From NCBI GenBank assembly GCA_019096065.1, contig JAGUCH010000004.1:3968001-4032000 (forward strand): a stretch of 64,000 nucleotides of DNA, in the 5' to 3' direction. The notes beneath the pieces were generated by a model. That model made no database searches. It had not been told where the DNA came from and saw nothing but the letters and a program-made list of their open reading frames with translations. Positions 24,644-36,190 of the stretch are shown piece after piece. This DNA comes from Paracyclopina nana (Eukaryota > Arthropoda > Copepoda > Cyclopoida > Cyclopettidae). The first letter of the stretch is position 1. Every line of letters starts with the position of its first letter. The position numbers and the translations under genes are program-made.

Positions 24644-26007
24644 TCATTTCCGGCCGACTAATACCACATTTTCCAATGTGTAGCTAAGGTCAGCATAGTA
24701 AGCCATTTTCACGTCACGCAACCCGATTTCCTCTTCTATAAATTGGCAGCGGGCAAAATCTATAACTCTTTTGGCCATGCGTCCAATTTCTTCACGCTTG
24801 TCACGTGGAAGCCTCAGCCTTTCATATCGATCAATGATTTTGGGCTTCTCTTCTTCTTCACTTTTCGGGGGAGGAGATTTGCGAGGCTTTCCAGTTCCAC
24901 AAGTGGCCCAACTGGTTATACCATTTAACAATAAGAATTCTTCAGCCTTAAAGCCAAGACCAATGAGGTACTGTTTGCCCACATAAATATCCCAGTCGCA
25001 GCGATGATGACAACATAAAGCAATCAAAATGGCCTCTGTCCTACCAGGATTGGCTTTAGAAAAATGCTGGATGCAGCGCAGAGCTAAATCAGTTGCAGCT
25101 CCACACAAATGCTTACTGACTCCAATCACAGGACTCTAAAATACAAACATTTGTAACTGCTTAATTAAGAATATCGTCAAAGCAACTTACGCTTGAATTG
25201 CTAATGCCAGGCAATCTATCAAGGTTCAAATCTTGAATGTCAGCTCTGATTCGCTGGACATTAAGCTCAGTATCGTCCTTGAGCTTATTGTCATACTTGT
25301 GTCGGTGAGAGGCTTTATCAACAAGCAAAAACTTTTGGTTGAACTCTTTGGGGGAGGCCTTGGCAATCCAAAATGTCATTTGACCTCTTCCAGAGCCAAA
25401 TTCTATCACAAATGCGTCTTTCGCCTAAAATTCAAATGATGAATGGGAAATCTTATTATTCGTAAAAAGTCACCTTCAACGCTTCAATTTTTTCCAAGTG
25501 TCCAAGTAGAGAAGAATTTTGAACAAGATGCTTGGCAGCAGCTGGACCAATATGCTCTTGCGCCAATTCTTCCTCGATCAAAGGATGCGTCAAAATTTCA
25601 GTTGAGACTGCTTTGGCAATTTTCTCGTGATAAACCCTATCAATTCGCGAAATTATGTCCAGCAAGAGTTCATCCGAGGAAGCTGATATGGTAAGTCCGT
25701 CAACGTTTTCACTGTCAGCCGGCAAGTTCACGCCAGGCACAATGTAGTCAGGCATTAACTTTTGTTTGGAGGGACATTTGTCCAAATGTTTTTGCATGCG
25801 TTTCGCCGAGCACGAATGTTTGGGATCCAAAGGACATGGAATCCGATCCTCATCCTCATTTTGCTTCTCTTCAGAATTGGGCAAAAGATGACTGTGCTCA
25901 CCGCAGTATAAGTTGCCTGGCTTGATGAGCATTTTGCATCTCCTTTTTTTCCTGGGTACGACATAATGGCAGTGGTCTTGGTCATCACTCATTTTGTTTC
26001 TTGGCAA
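24644..26007 (-). CDS. TRMT13: tRNA 2'-O-methyltransferase TRM13 homologue
   Basis: Three exons, 26007-25474, 25424-25191 and 25135-24644, all GT-AG and phase 0, give 419 residues. TRM13 methylates the 2'-hydroxyl of position 4 in the acceptor stem of certain tRNAs. An N-terminal CCCH-type finger is visible (Cys13, Cys24, Cys35, His38). It is followed by a CHHC finger (Cys58, His64, His74, Cys78), the two-finger arrangement of this family. The AdoMet-binding loop is FVIEFGSGRGQM (from residue 183). The family signature SKHLCGAATDLALRC and CCHHRCDW come in exon 3, and the protein ends in VLVGRK. Met6 is an alternative start. It is divergent from the first Egalitarian-like gene, with 1.1 kb between starts. 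Confidence 0.95.
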
Positions 26008-27145
26008 GCTATTCGCTATTTAATTATCAAACTTTATCAAATAAGCATGAGGCACCATGGAAGAATATAATTAATTTAACGCTTTGTAGAAAAATGAATT
26101 TTTCGACTTTCTAGCATGAAAACTGAGAACATTTGAAAAACAAACAAGTGGGCAACAGGGCAAGGATCGAATTGAAGTCGTTCCGTCGTAAAGTTACTCC
26201 ATTCAATTAAGCCACGCTCATCTTTGGGAATCGATATAGAAAAAGAACCTTAAAACTTTCCACGATATGATTAATTTTGTACCAGATCTCAAATTATGCT
26301 GATTAAGAGCCGGAACAATCAGTTAACTTTTAAAAATCATGCCTAAATAAAGTTCTTCGGCACTGACTACTTTGTTTACACTGTGCTTGCAGTGCTGCCA
26401 GATGCGGCGATTTTACCTACTTTTGTGGTAGTAGCAGCGGCGAAGTCACCGCTGCGCCTATTTTAGAGAATGCCCATTAAAAGCAAATATAAAGCTATTA
26501 TTTGAAGACTTAACGGCGTTTTTTGAGATTCACGACATTAAGCTGAGAAACTTAGCGGCGTTTGAAAGAGCAAATTTGCCAAAAAAAAGCCAGCTTTTTT
26601 GGCCGTTTTTTCGATTACGCCGATCCCGGCTATTTTTGACTAAAGTGCGGCGTCTTTTCATTACAAAATGTGGCAACACTGATTTGCAGTTTGCAAATTG
26701 CAACAGGCTTACAGGCAACAGCCATGGCCTGATCCAAGTCTTAAGGCTCTCAGCGACTTGCAATTTTACTTTTTACTTCAAGCTCTGTAAATTGACATGA
26801 AGCGTCTACTTTTCGCCCTAATTTTACCGCTTCATCTCAGGTCCTGTGATATTTAAACAAGCGACAAGGCTTCGACAAGAACTTGAAGAGCTTAAGCCAA
26901 ATCTTCTGCCTGAGAGAAATTCCCCGTTTAAAACAATCTGCAAGTGTCAAAGTCTTGACCGTTATAATGAAATTCACCATTTGCTGGATTATCACACTTA
27001 AATGACATTTAAAGCTGCTATCAGATGCGGTGCTATTTGCACGCAAGTGTTGAAATCAGCCTTCTCATAATCTCAATTCAGCAAGGATAAGACAAAGACT
27101 GCAAAATTGATGTTTGCAACTAGGTTATTATAAAGCTTTGGCCTC
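26008..27145. other. divergent intergenic region between TRMT13 and Egalitarian-like gene 1
   Basis: It should hold both promoters. A short element with CAGTGYTGCCA ends lies at 26390-26681. An ATG at 26797 opens a short hydrophobic peptide that stops within 20 codons, which I do not call as a gene. Confidence 0.5.
26390..26681. mobile_element. possible short hAT-type element, CAGTGYTGCCA ends
   Basis: The left end reads CAGTGCTGCCA. The right end read in reverse complement is CAGTGTTGCCA, 10 of 11 identical, and the same terminal motif as the better-supported hAT-type MITE at 61447. The 292-bp interior has no ORF of note. The 8-bp flanks do not match, so the insertion is old or the boundaries are misjudged. 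Confidence 0.4.
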
Positions 27146-28237
27146 ATGGGAAGCCACAAGGATTCTCTAATTCCGCAGGAATTATTTTTAGAGCTTGTTG
27201 AACTGGCAAAAGCAACTATTGAGTGCCCGGAAAATTGCATGAGGCTGAGAGTCGAGGGGAAAATCGGCATTTTCTTCAAGATTGGCTGGATGTGGGAAAA
27301 GGCTCCTAAGAATATTAAAAATCAATGGCCTTCTGTGACTCATTTCAAGAAAGCTCTAAAGCAAGATAAGCGCTTTATAGTGGCAATCAGAGATTCAGCC
27401 TTTCACTTGAGAAGTTATCTGATGGAAAAACCGGCTCCTGGAGGATTGGCAAGACTCATTGTTGATCAACTCTTACAAACTGGAGAGAAAAGCGAACTAG
27501 GCCAGCTTTTTATTAATTTGAATGAAGAACTCAAGCTCCATTTTACAGATGTTGAAGAGCTGCGAGGTTTCCTGATGCTTTACCCTTCCTTATTCAGCAT
27601 TCAGGATCGCCTTGTCTCCATAGCTCAAGATCCACATAGCAATATGATTAACAAAGCCAAAAGACGTGTCAAGGATAGAGGGTCGCCTCTCAATTCACGT
27701 GTTGTTGAATTTCTACAAGGCTTCGAACCTAACGAGAAGAACGCCGTTACTTTAGTGATTCAAGGCAGAGAAAAGACTTTCTTCAGAATCAACCAGGTAT
27801 ATCTAGGTGTCAAGGGATGCAAGGGAACTAAAAAAACGTTACACCACTTTCGCAGCCATCTTGCGAGATGGCCGCACCAAATTATTGTCATTAGTAGATT
27901 TGTCGCATTGAATTGTGAAATGCCTTGTGAAAAAAGAGTGTGCCTTGAAATCTTGAGGATTCTAAGAATGAAGCCTGACATTTCCTTCGAGGGCATTTTC
28001 AAACAATTGTCCTCTGACGCTCGCCTCGTAATAAAGGCCCCGCACTATCTGGATCATTTCATGTCCTCCCATTCTGATTTCTTTGTAAGAATGCCTTACA
28101 TTGCAACTGATACAAGCCGTTTTAACTATCAAAAGAAGCCGAGCCCTAAATTCAACCCTGACATCGAAGTGTGGCAACATGTGCAACAAATGGCTCCCAT
28201 TGAGTTGCACGATCATATAGCTATCCTTGAATTGTAA
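27146..28237 (+). CDS. Egalitarian-like winged-helix repeat protein, paralogue 1
   Basis: A single exon of 363 residues, first of three tandem paralogues. I read a four-module unit of about 300 residues. Module A begins near LAKATIECPENC and ends near LRSYL. Module B begins LARLIVDQLL and ends FLMLYPSLFSIQDRLVSI. A second, diverged A follows. Module C begins PCEKRVCLEILRIL and ends HSDFFVRM. B and C have the helix-rich shape ending in (G)xxxFLxxYPxLFxxxxxxV seen in the N-terminal repeats of Egalitarian/EXD1-type RNA-transport proteins. No 3'-5' exonuclease domain is present. The end (MAPIELHDHIAILEL) matches the end of paralogue 2. The family assignment is my inference from pattern; the paralogy is seen directly. 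Confidence 0.8.
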   Translation: MGSHKDSLIPQELFLELVELAKATIECPENCMRLRVEGKIGIFFKIGWMWEKAPKNIKNQWPSVTHFKKALKQDKRFIVAIRDSAFHLRSYLMEKPAPGGLARLIVDQLLQTGEKSELGQLFINLNEELKLHFTDVEELRGFLMLYPSLFSIQDRLVSIAQDPHSNMINKAKRRVKDRGSPLNSRVVEFLQGFEPNEKNAVTLVIQGREKTFFRINQVYLGVKGCKGTKKTLHHFRSHLARWPHQIIVISRFVALNCEMPCEKRVCLEILRILRMKPDISFEGIFKQLSSDARLVIKAPHYLDHFMSSHSDFFVRMPYIATDTSRFNYQKKPSPKFNPDIEVWQHVQQMAPIELHDHIAILEL

Positions 28238-28672
28238 TGCTGCACAAGTGGCAAAAAGCCGTAGCACTATTGTGACTGCATGAAATATATAATTTATATT
28301 GTTATCGAGCTGGGGGTTATAAATTAGGGCCTTTAAAGAGCTGCGAGAGGATTTTAAATTCCGAGGTCAGCTTTTAGAAGTCCTAATTTGCCCTTACTAA
28401 ATACTGCCCATAATCGCACCCATTTGCGCTTGAACTCGCAAGAACGCGCAAATACTAAATACTGTCCATGGATCAAAATGCGATACAAACGCGCACAATC
28501 TAAATGCAGCCCACGGATGATATTTACTCAAAAATGTTAGATTGTACTGGGCTAAGGCATAAATAAACATTCCTGAGCTTTGCTGAGAACCCCAACTTGT
28601 AGATTTTGCGAGTATCAACAAAATCCGTTTTTTCGCTCACAGTAGTATAAATTTGTAGGTGCAGAGTACAGA
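28238..28672. other. spacer between Egalitarian-like gene 1 and the transposon
   Basis: This contains the 3' UTR of gene 1. A 29-bp segment at 28599-28627 recurs at 36931-36959 on the other side of the transposon (26 of 29 identical). The last 9 bp are the left target-site copy. Confidence 0.6.
28664..28672. repeat. left target-site duplication, GAGTACAGA
   Basis: It directly abuts the left inverted repeat. The right copy at 36711-36719 reads GACTACAGA, 8 of 9 identical. Confidence 0.7.
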
Positions 28673-28688
28673 CCCAGCGAACCCTTTT
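28673..28688 (+). repeat. left terminal inverted repeat of the two-gene transposon
   Basis: CCCAGCGAACCCTTTT, an exact reverse complement of 36695-36710. Similarity falls off after base 16. Confidence 0.9.
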
Positions 28689-28778
28689 CAGAATTTGGTA
28701 AAGGGGCAGAAGTGCTTTTTTAATACTTATTTCTGACTTTGCGTCAGCTGATTTTCAAAGCTATTTGGATGTTAAAAA

Positions 28779-29044
28779 AAAGTACTTTTTTTTGGCTTCC
28801 CAAGAAGCACTTTTTTAATAGTTATTGCGAAGGAACTCGAAATGACTTTCCCAAAGCCACTAGAAAGTTCCATGTAAAAATTGAAAAAATGATGACTTTT
28901 TTGCTACTTTGCAGAAAGTACTTTTTAAAAAGCCGGATAGAAGTTGGGACTTGTAATTTTTTTGCCAAAAATTTGGAATTGCCGATTTGATTGCAATTCC
29001 TATAATTTTTACCTTATGATAGTTTTTATGTCTAGAAAGTACTT
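28779..29044. repeat. subterminal palindromic motifs AAAGTACTTT, left end
   Basis: AAAGTACTTT occurs at 28779-28788, 28914-28923 and 29035-29044, with relatives AAGTGCTTTTTTAA (near 28708) and AAGCACTTTTTTAA (near 28804). A close match, AAAGTACTTC, is at 36571 near the right end. Such clustered subterminal repeats bind transposase or accessory protein in CACTA and related elements; that role here is inference. Confidence 0.55.
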
Positions 29045-29109
29045 TCGAATTGTTTATTTGTTAAGTCTTAACTTTTTCAGCAACAAAACAAATACTGGAC
29101 ATAACATAC

Positions 29110-29115
29110 TTTATT
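29110..29115 (-). terminator. AATAAA polyadenylation signal of the transposase gene
   Basis: AATAAA on the minus strand begins 3 nt after the transposase stop codon TAG (29120-29118). Confidence 0.7.
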
Positions 29116-29117
29116 TC

Positions 29118-31922
29118 CTAAGTGAAATAGACGTCATTTGGGACGGAGATAATCACATTATCGGCAATAACTGCCTTGAAAATCGCTTTGCTTCTAGGAA
29201 CTTGAACGACTTCATCATCTACGTGATCGACAACTTTGACCATAACTGCACTCCAATTCAATTCGGGGCAATCAGGCGTGTAGAATTCTGTGGTCATAAC
29301 TTGAGTGCACTCCAAGACATCACCTTTGAAGTCATGAACATAGTAGAATAGACCATCAACAGTTCCAATGAGATTGTCGACACATCTTTTTTTCGCGTTT
29401 GCCGTCAAACTAACTTTGTAGCCGCACGGATGTCTGTTCATGTTGCAGATGAAGGTTTTGACTAAGACTTGCTTAGCAAAACTTAAAGTGTAAGGTTTGA
29501 TTATTTTCTTCAAGTACGAGAAGAAACTTTCAAATGGCATCGCACTGAAGTCAGAAAGGGGACCGATTTTTCTTATTTGCAGCAAATGCGAGAAGGTATG
29601 AATGTTGAAGTGGCACTTTTCGATACCAAATGTGTTCTGAAAAGTCTCGTAGAACCTAAGTTGACTTCTAGTTGCCTTCCCATCATCCATCATGTTGTTG
29701 AACACAATGTCGGGCATCAATGCAGCGAGCACAATCCAAGAGAACCTGTACCATGTCTTCCTCAACCCACTAGGCCAAGAAAGTAGTGCATCGCCCATCA
29801 AAGTAAAGCCGCAGCACACAATGGCAATTAATTCTGAGGCTTTCAAGTGGACAAAATTGTCCTTGATTGATCTTGGCCTCCTGGGAAACTCTCTTGGAAT
29901 GTCTAAGTTTACCCATTTCTCGTCGAACTTTTTGGCAATCGAAACTCCTCTAGATGACGTTACGCCTTTACCGTTGGTTTCCAAAATGCATTGAAGCAAT
30001 AGGCGACAAACACCTAACGAAATGTTATGCATTGGATCAGGCACGAAGTCATCAATGATGTTGAAGTAATCGAGGTCAAGTAGGGGGCTGTAACCCTTAA
30101 TTCCAAAGCGCTTTGCCTTACTAACCGATCTTGGATTTGCACTGAGTTTCGTGGCAATGGCTTTCCATTCATCATGAGTTCGCTTTTCAGAGTGTATAGT
30201 GTCCGCTGGGAAAGCCATCTTGTTGAAGTCCTTGAGCCATTCTCCATGCACCTTGCACATTTCGCAGCTCCCATAGCCGTTATGTTGCTTTAAACACTTC
30301 ATTCGTGCACGCATTGGACTATCTCCTATAAATTTGCGCACAATAAAGTTGTTGTCGTAACATTGCTGAAGCACATCAGAAGTTAAATCCACGATGTCAG
30401 TGCTGTGACCTTTTCTGTAGACATGAACTGCTAGTGGCCAAACCTTACGGCAAGGATTGCAACGCACACATAGGACATTCATGGAAGCATCAGACGACTT
30501 GCAAAGGGGTACTCCGTCCAAAAATAGGTCCACGTACTTCTTCCCATGCCACTCGCACTTGTAGCCTGGCGGATGGACACTTTTAAAGAACTCGAACAGT
30601 TCAACAAGTGAAACTGTTGACCACTCCGATAGAAGCAGGTATCTTGGCCTTGGATACTTTTTCCTTGGAAAGGACTTCCCGTTGTGATGCATTATTTTCT
30701 TCTCTACCGTATCAAAAAACTCGTAGGTCATTGTGACTTTAGGAATTTTCTTTTCAAACCTCTTCTTTATCGCTTTGAAGGACAAAAGCTTCCTGTCCGT
30801 CATTGCTCGAGCAAAATTCCAAAAGACTTTAGCAGCACGATCAGTCACAGCTAGAAGAGAGGTCAAGTAGAAAAATCGAGCATATAATGCAAAATCACGA
30901 TCTTTCTGGCTTTCCAGCTCTTCCTCTTCAATCAATGCTTCACGGAAATCTTTCAAAGTCGTTCCATGCATCAGAATGGCATTGTCCTCTCTTGGATCCT
31001 CGATACGCTGACTCTCTTCGTCAACTTCTGAATTGCAGTCGTAGAATTCGTCTTCGGCCTCATCGCTATTTGAGTCGTTGTTACTATCGCCTTTGTTTGA
31101 TGGCTGCTCGTTATAGCGATCAACATTCGCATCAAAATCCAAACTCGCTCCATTCACCATGACTGGCCTTCGAGGATCAAATAACTGAGACTGAAGTGAG
31201 CTGTTGCTCTCAAAACTGATATCTGCCAACACATCAATGGTTTCGTTGCCTTCATGTTGCGTTGCGTCGACAGTTAGGCTGGAAACAACTTCGGAGTCAC
31301 TTTCAAATCTTTGCCGTTTAGCCACTTGTGGCAAATCATCGAAAAATGCACTCGGCTCCGTAAGTTCTTGACCATTACTCGGCTCCATTTCTTCTACGAC
31401 TAATTCTTCATCGCTGAATTCGGGTGTCGTATCGTTGGGATCAATTGGGCCGATCTCCTCCAGCTTCCTTTTCAATGACTTTCGAAGTGCTTCTTCATTA
31501 CGCGCACGAACATGACTATCGTACACTTCCTCATTTTCGTCCACCTCTCCTTCAATGGCATCGTAGTAGACATCGTTGTCTTCATTATCAGCCGCCTCAC
31601 TTAGGTGAACGATAACTTTGTCGATGCGGTCAGGATCTTCTTCATTGAACGGGCAAAACTTCAAATGTTCCCCAAATAGTTCATTGTCACGTCTGAAATG
31701 GGTTTGGAAAGTTTGCATTCAACCTTTTCACGCAATGACATTAATTATTTCAACTTACGCATCGTCACTGACTTCGCCCTGGCACCGCTGCAGAATCTTG
31801 ACACGAGCTTCGCAACGTCTTTGCATTTCACGCATCTCTCGTTGAGCCTCCCGCATTCGGGTTCGATATCGTGCCATTCGCACAGCAGCACGAGATTTCT
31901 CGCCAATTTTAACTTTAGGCAT
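29118..31922 (-). CDS. TNP2/DUF4218-type (En/Spm-like) transposase
   Basis: Two exons, 31922-31759 and 31692-29118, join at GATGC|GTAAGT and CATTTCAG|ACG in phase 2, giving 912 residues. The first ~55 residues are strongly basic (MPKVKIGEKSRAAVRMARYR), then comes a long acidic, low-complexity stretch to about residue 330. The catalytic region follows: VDLFLDGVPL (likely first Asp), CVRCNPC, GYGSCEMC (zinc knuckle), PDPMHNISLGV (likely second Asp), then the DUF4218 hallmark FNIHTFSHLLQIRKIGPL and PFESFFSYLKKI (likely Glu). Family knowledge places this with CACTA-like transposases widely found in animals. The frame is intact, with no stops or frameshifts. Alternative start Met lies 10 codons upstream (31952). 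Confidence 0.85.
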
Positions 31923-32524
31923 ATTTTTTGTTGTCGCCAGATGATGAAACACGAAAAATCGAGTATCGTTTCAGCTGCTGCAAAAGAGGGGCGACACAAA
32001 AATAGGATGATGCATTTATTTAAAAAATTGCTTTTTTAAATGCAATTGGAGTTTCACTAAAAATGATATTTTATTCAAATTCCATTTTACTTGTTTCGTG
32101 TTGTGAACGTGACATTTTTTTCGTTTCGCCCATGATTCAAAGCGCTAAGCATAAAACTTTCTGTCCTTAAATCTTCGAACTTTATCGTGATCTCGCCTTT
32201 TTTTTGGCATCAAATACAAATTATTAGTCTGTAAATTTAATTTACAGCATCAAAAATTGTAATTTATATCGATTCGAACATTTTTCAGCGCATTGAAAAA
32301 AGTGGCTTTCGTAGAAGTCGCTAGAAAGTTCCATGACGCCTCACACCATTTGGCGGAAAATCTGGCCGAACGTTTACAGGCAGCCCAGTGCTGCCAATCC
32401 GGCCCAGGAACGGAATCATTCCGCCAACGAATGCTAACGGGCGCTCAGTCTGCAGCAGCTACCGATACGAACGGACGTTCTTTTCGAAACCGAAATTCGC
32501 CGCCATTTTGAAAAAAAGAAGAAG
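31923..32524. promoter_or_regulatory. shared divergent promoter region of the transposon
   Basis: These 602 bp separate the start codons of the two divergent transposon genes. The segment CTAGAAAGTTCCATG at about 32321 repeats one near the left end (about 28860), so the same factor could bind the promoter and the subterminal region. This is inference. Confidence 0.5.
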
Positions 32525-35500
32525 ATGCCTCCTAAGGCTCCCAAGGCTGCTAAAGGCCCCACTCGTGACCCGGAAGGGACTTCGTCGCCTCCAGACAACC
32601 CGAGCATTGTGTACGACCAGTACATTGTGTTCTGCCTCAAGGACGAGTTGCCGGTGTCCACGTTGCCGTCGAATAAGCTTTTCGACAAGGATCGGAAGCG
32701 CTACATGGACATCCTTGGATTCAGCCCTTATTTCAGGATGAACCCGGCCTCCAGGATGAAGACGGGCAAGTTTGTCCTTGATGAGCGTGACGGGCCAAAG
32801 GAGCTCTCAATTTTTTGCCGCGTTGAAACACGTAAGTCGCAAATTAACTTGGAAGTTAAAAAGTGTTTCTTTCAACCGCATTCGTTTGCAGGTATTGATG
32901 AGAAAAGGGTCGCCGCCGTTGTCAAGGACCTTAATAGTCGCTTCGAGGGCCTTAATTTCGCCGAAAGGTCAAAAATGAAGATGACCCTGATCAGGAATTG
33001 GGGCGAACGCTTCCTTAAGGATTGGACCTACGAGGAAAGGGATCCTTTGACCGGCAAGATCCTCTACAAGAGATGGAACGCCATCGGCACGCGTTCGAAG
33101 GCCAAGGAGCAGCCGCCTCCCACTGGCACCGAGGAGAGCGATGAAGAGATGCTTTCTTCCGATGAGGAACTCGTCGCAAAGAAGAAGAAGGGCGCATCGA
33201 AAGTCCTTTCGAGCTCATCGTGCTCCTCTGCCGGAGTAAGCCCGAGCCAATCTCAGACTCGCAAGGTAATGCATAATGACGTTGAATGTTACTCGCCAAT
33301 TACTTCAATTACTTTTTTCTCCTTACAGAGTGTTGGCCAAACTTCTAAGCTGCTGGACAATCCTTTCTTCACACCTGGAGAAACGGCATCCCCTGTCAAG
33401 AAGGACATTAGCGGTGGGAAGAAGACGGGCAAGAAAGCCACGCCGAGCGGAAAAGTTGCGACTCCAGCATCTGCTTCGAAGTCTGCGACGGGATCTCAGG
33501 CAGCAAAGTCCGCCACAAAGTCCGCCACCAAGTCGGCTCCAGCCAAGGCTGCGAAAAAGCCATCCTCTGCAAGAACAAGCGGCAAGAGGAAATACGTCTC
33601 CGAAAGTGATTCGGAATCTGATGATTCGGTGAAAGTCACCGATGTCAAGCTTGGCGGTGGTTCACCAGCAAAGAAGATGGTCAAGGCGAAGCCGTTGGCA
33701 GCTCCCAAGTTGCCGGCAGCTCCTATTGATGAGCCTATGGACACTCCTGATGAACCATCATCAGCTGAAACGGTCACCAACGTTGAGGTTCCAGTTAACT
33801 TTGTAAGTACTTTCTTAGCACAATTCTATGCATTGATATTCAATGAGCTTTTGAACTTGACTGCTACATTCAATGTTTCCTGTTAGCCGCCGGAGATGAT
33901 CCAGACTGGATTAGTGGCCACCCAAGAACAACTGGAAGCCATGATGGGACGCTTTCTGGTCGACTTCTTTGAGGTCGCGGCTCGGTCGGAGACCATGAAG
34001 GAAGTGGTGCGCGAACAATTGCAGTTCATCGTTGATGCCACCATTTTGCCGAAGCTTGACGTCATGCAGACGAGCATCCAAGAATATGTGCGTTGTGAGG
34101 TCGCCAAAGTTATTGCAGGTCAAGGCAACATTGCCAAAAGAGCTGCTGTTGCGGTAAGATATTTATCTCAAACTTTTAATTGCAACCGCATTTTGAATGC
34201 CTTCGACATTTGTAGAAGCTTCTTGAGGAAAGCAGCATCATTAAGACTGCAATTGGCGACTTCAGCCTGCAGAACGCTGCTATTCGCTCAGAAATGTCTA
34301 AGATGCGTGAGTTCCAAGCTGACTACCAATCGCGTTCCATGGGCATTTTGGCTCGAATGGTCCCCTTCGAGTACATGGGGCCGGCTTGCGACATTTTCTT
34401 CGCCTCACACTTCGTCCAGAATAACATCATTCACTTCTTGAAAGATGAATTGACGGGTATCTCCGAGAAGGCCAATACCAAGGTCGCTTTTGCATTTACT
34501 AATGCCTTTTTCATGCGAATGGCGATGGCCCACCTTGTCTGGAAACATCCAATCAGGTTAGGTTGCACTTTTTTAATTAGTTCATCTTTTAATCCTTAAC
34601 GTTGCTTTCATAAACGTTGCAAAATTACTTCAAAGTTAAAACTTTCTAAACATTTCACTTTTTAGTGAGGACCAGATCCAATATTTCAAGAGGTCTGTGC
34701 CAGAACCGGTCGAGAGGATCTTGAAGACCATTGTGATTCCTTTTGTTATTAAGGAAATGGAGTTACGCAATGCTCATCTCGTTGTCAATTGGAAAGCCAT
34801 TCGGAAGATCATGAGCAGGCGTTTCACTAACTCTCGCTCCAAGCAGCTCGAGTGGGCATTCAAGAAGACGTTCACCCCGGAGGAAGGATTCGATGCCTTG
34901 TACAATGTGGACAACGAATTCCACATTTACAACACGGTAAGATTGTTTTACACACTTTCGAAATGACTTTGAATCTATTTGTTTGTAAACAAAACGTTCA
35001 ATCAATCATAACAAATGAATTTTAACTCGCCTATAGCACGCGATCCCCAAAGTCGTGGCCCCCAACAAGGAGGACTACACCCAAAACCTCATTGACAACC
35101 GTAAGGAGGCCAAGGCTGCAGTCGGCGGTCAAGATGACAAATGGGTCGAGGGCAATGTGTTCCCACCAAATGACAAGATCTTTGATGGCTTCAGGGGAAA
35201 TGCGTGCACTCGCAACATCTTCACGAAGTATGACGCCATCAAGATCATCGTTGCTGCTGCTGCGGCTAAAAAAGAAGACGTCACGAAGCTGACCTGGGAC
35301 AACATCGATGACCAAGTGCCTGATGTAAGTGCGCTTTGTAATTTTTCAGTTTTCTTTCTGAAATTGACAATGTTGATATGCAATTGCAGTTGAAAGCCGT
35401 TTACAAGAAAGTCTTAAATGACTATATGAATTCCTTGGATGACCTCGTGCGCGAATTTCCTCATGAGCCAAACTACATGGTGCGCATCAAGTCGAACACC

Positions 35501-36016
35501 GACTCTGGATCTGATGATGATGCTGCTGGTAGCCAAACGCCTTCAAAAGCCACCGGGAACTCCAATGACGAGGGATCCAGCACTGATGGAACTGATGAGG
35601 CTGAACTTGAAGAGCCTAAGGATGAGCCTGAAGACGAGGAAGATGGCGATGAGGTCCTCACTCAGTCTGGACGTGAGCAAGGTGGTCGCGTTGATGTAAG
35701 ACCTTTTTTTAATCCGCCCTTGAGTCCTTCTTTATTTATGCAAACGCAATTTGAATTCATTTTGAGTGCGCACTAATTATTCAATTTCATCAACTTGCAA
35801 TGTTAAATACGTACAAAACTTATACGTAGCAACAATTGACTTCAAAATTCATTTATTGCCTTTAATTATTGCGTTACGCATAAATGAAACCTCACCTACA
35901 TACCTTTACAGGATGATGCTGCCGAACTTGTCGGCATTCAGGGCTCCAGCCAAACCCACCCGGCCGTGATCAAGGAGCAGCTTGCGATTGAACGCCAAAT
36001 TAAGAAGAAAAATTAA
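32525..36016 (+). CDS. unrecognised 910-aa accessory protein of the transposon, nine exons
   Basis: Exons: 32525-32831, 32892-33265, 33329-33802, 33887-34153, 34216-34556, 34666-34936, 35037-35324, 35390-35695, 35912-36016. All introns are GT-AG, short (60-216 bp), and every phase fits. The protein has a Lys/Pro start, a compact domain to about residue 200 (YDQYIVFCLKDELPVS onward), acidic and Ser-rich linkers, a Lys/Ala/Ser-rich histone-tail-like stretch (about 260-340), a helical middle (FLVDFFEVAARSETMKEVV), a well-ordered region (about 470-690), a second acidic stretch and a basic end. I recognise no domain. Its place opposite the transposase suggests an accessory DNA-binding role like TNPA, which is inference. 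Codons are more GC-rich than in the flanking host genes. Confidence 0.8.
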
Positions 36017-36184
36017 GTATTTTTGTGTACAAAACGAAGTTAACTGCGCGTGTTTAAGTACTGCAGCTTCGTTTCCACTTTTGTAGTCATGAACGTTTAT
36101 TTTCTAAACAAAATAGTCAAAACCTGACGCGTAAATTTCTTGTGACATGCCTATAATATGATAAAACATTTATGTACGATAAAC

Positions 36185-36190
36185 AATAAA
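36185..36190 (+). terminator. AATAAA polyadenylation signal of the accessory gene
   Basis: Canonical signal 168 bp after the accessory-gene stop and inside the transposon's right end, so the gene appears to carry its own 3' processing site. Confidence 0.6.

Noticed and set aside
26797..26850. Short signal-peptide-like start (MKRLLFALILPLHL) upstream of Egalitarian-like gene 1
   Set aside because: It meets a stop within 20 codons. A donor there (CTCAG|GTCCTG) is weak and would add a signal peptide to a family whose other members start without one.
30014..30274. Additional small frames inside the transposase region
   Set aside because: These overlap the intact 912-aa transposase frame and show no domain features; they are out-of-frame shadows.
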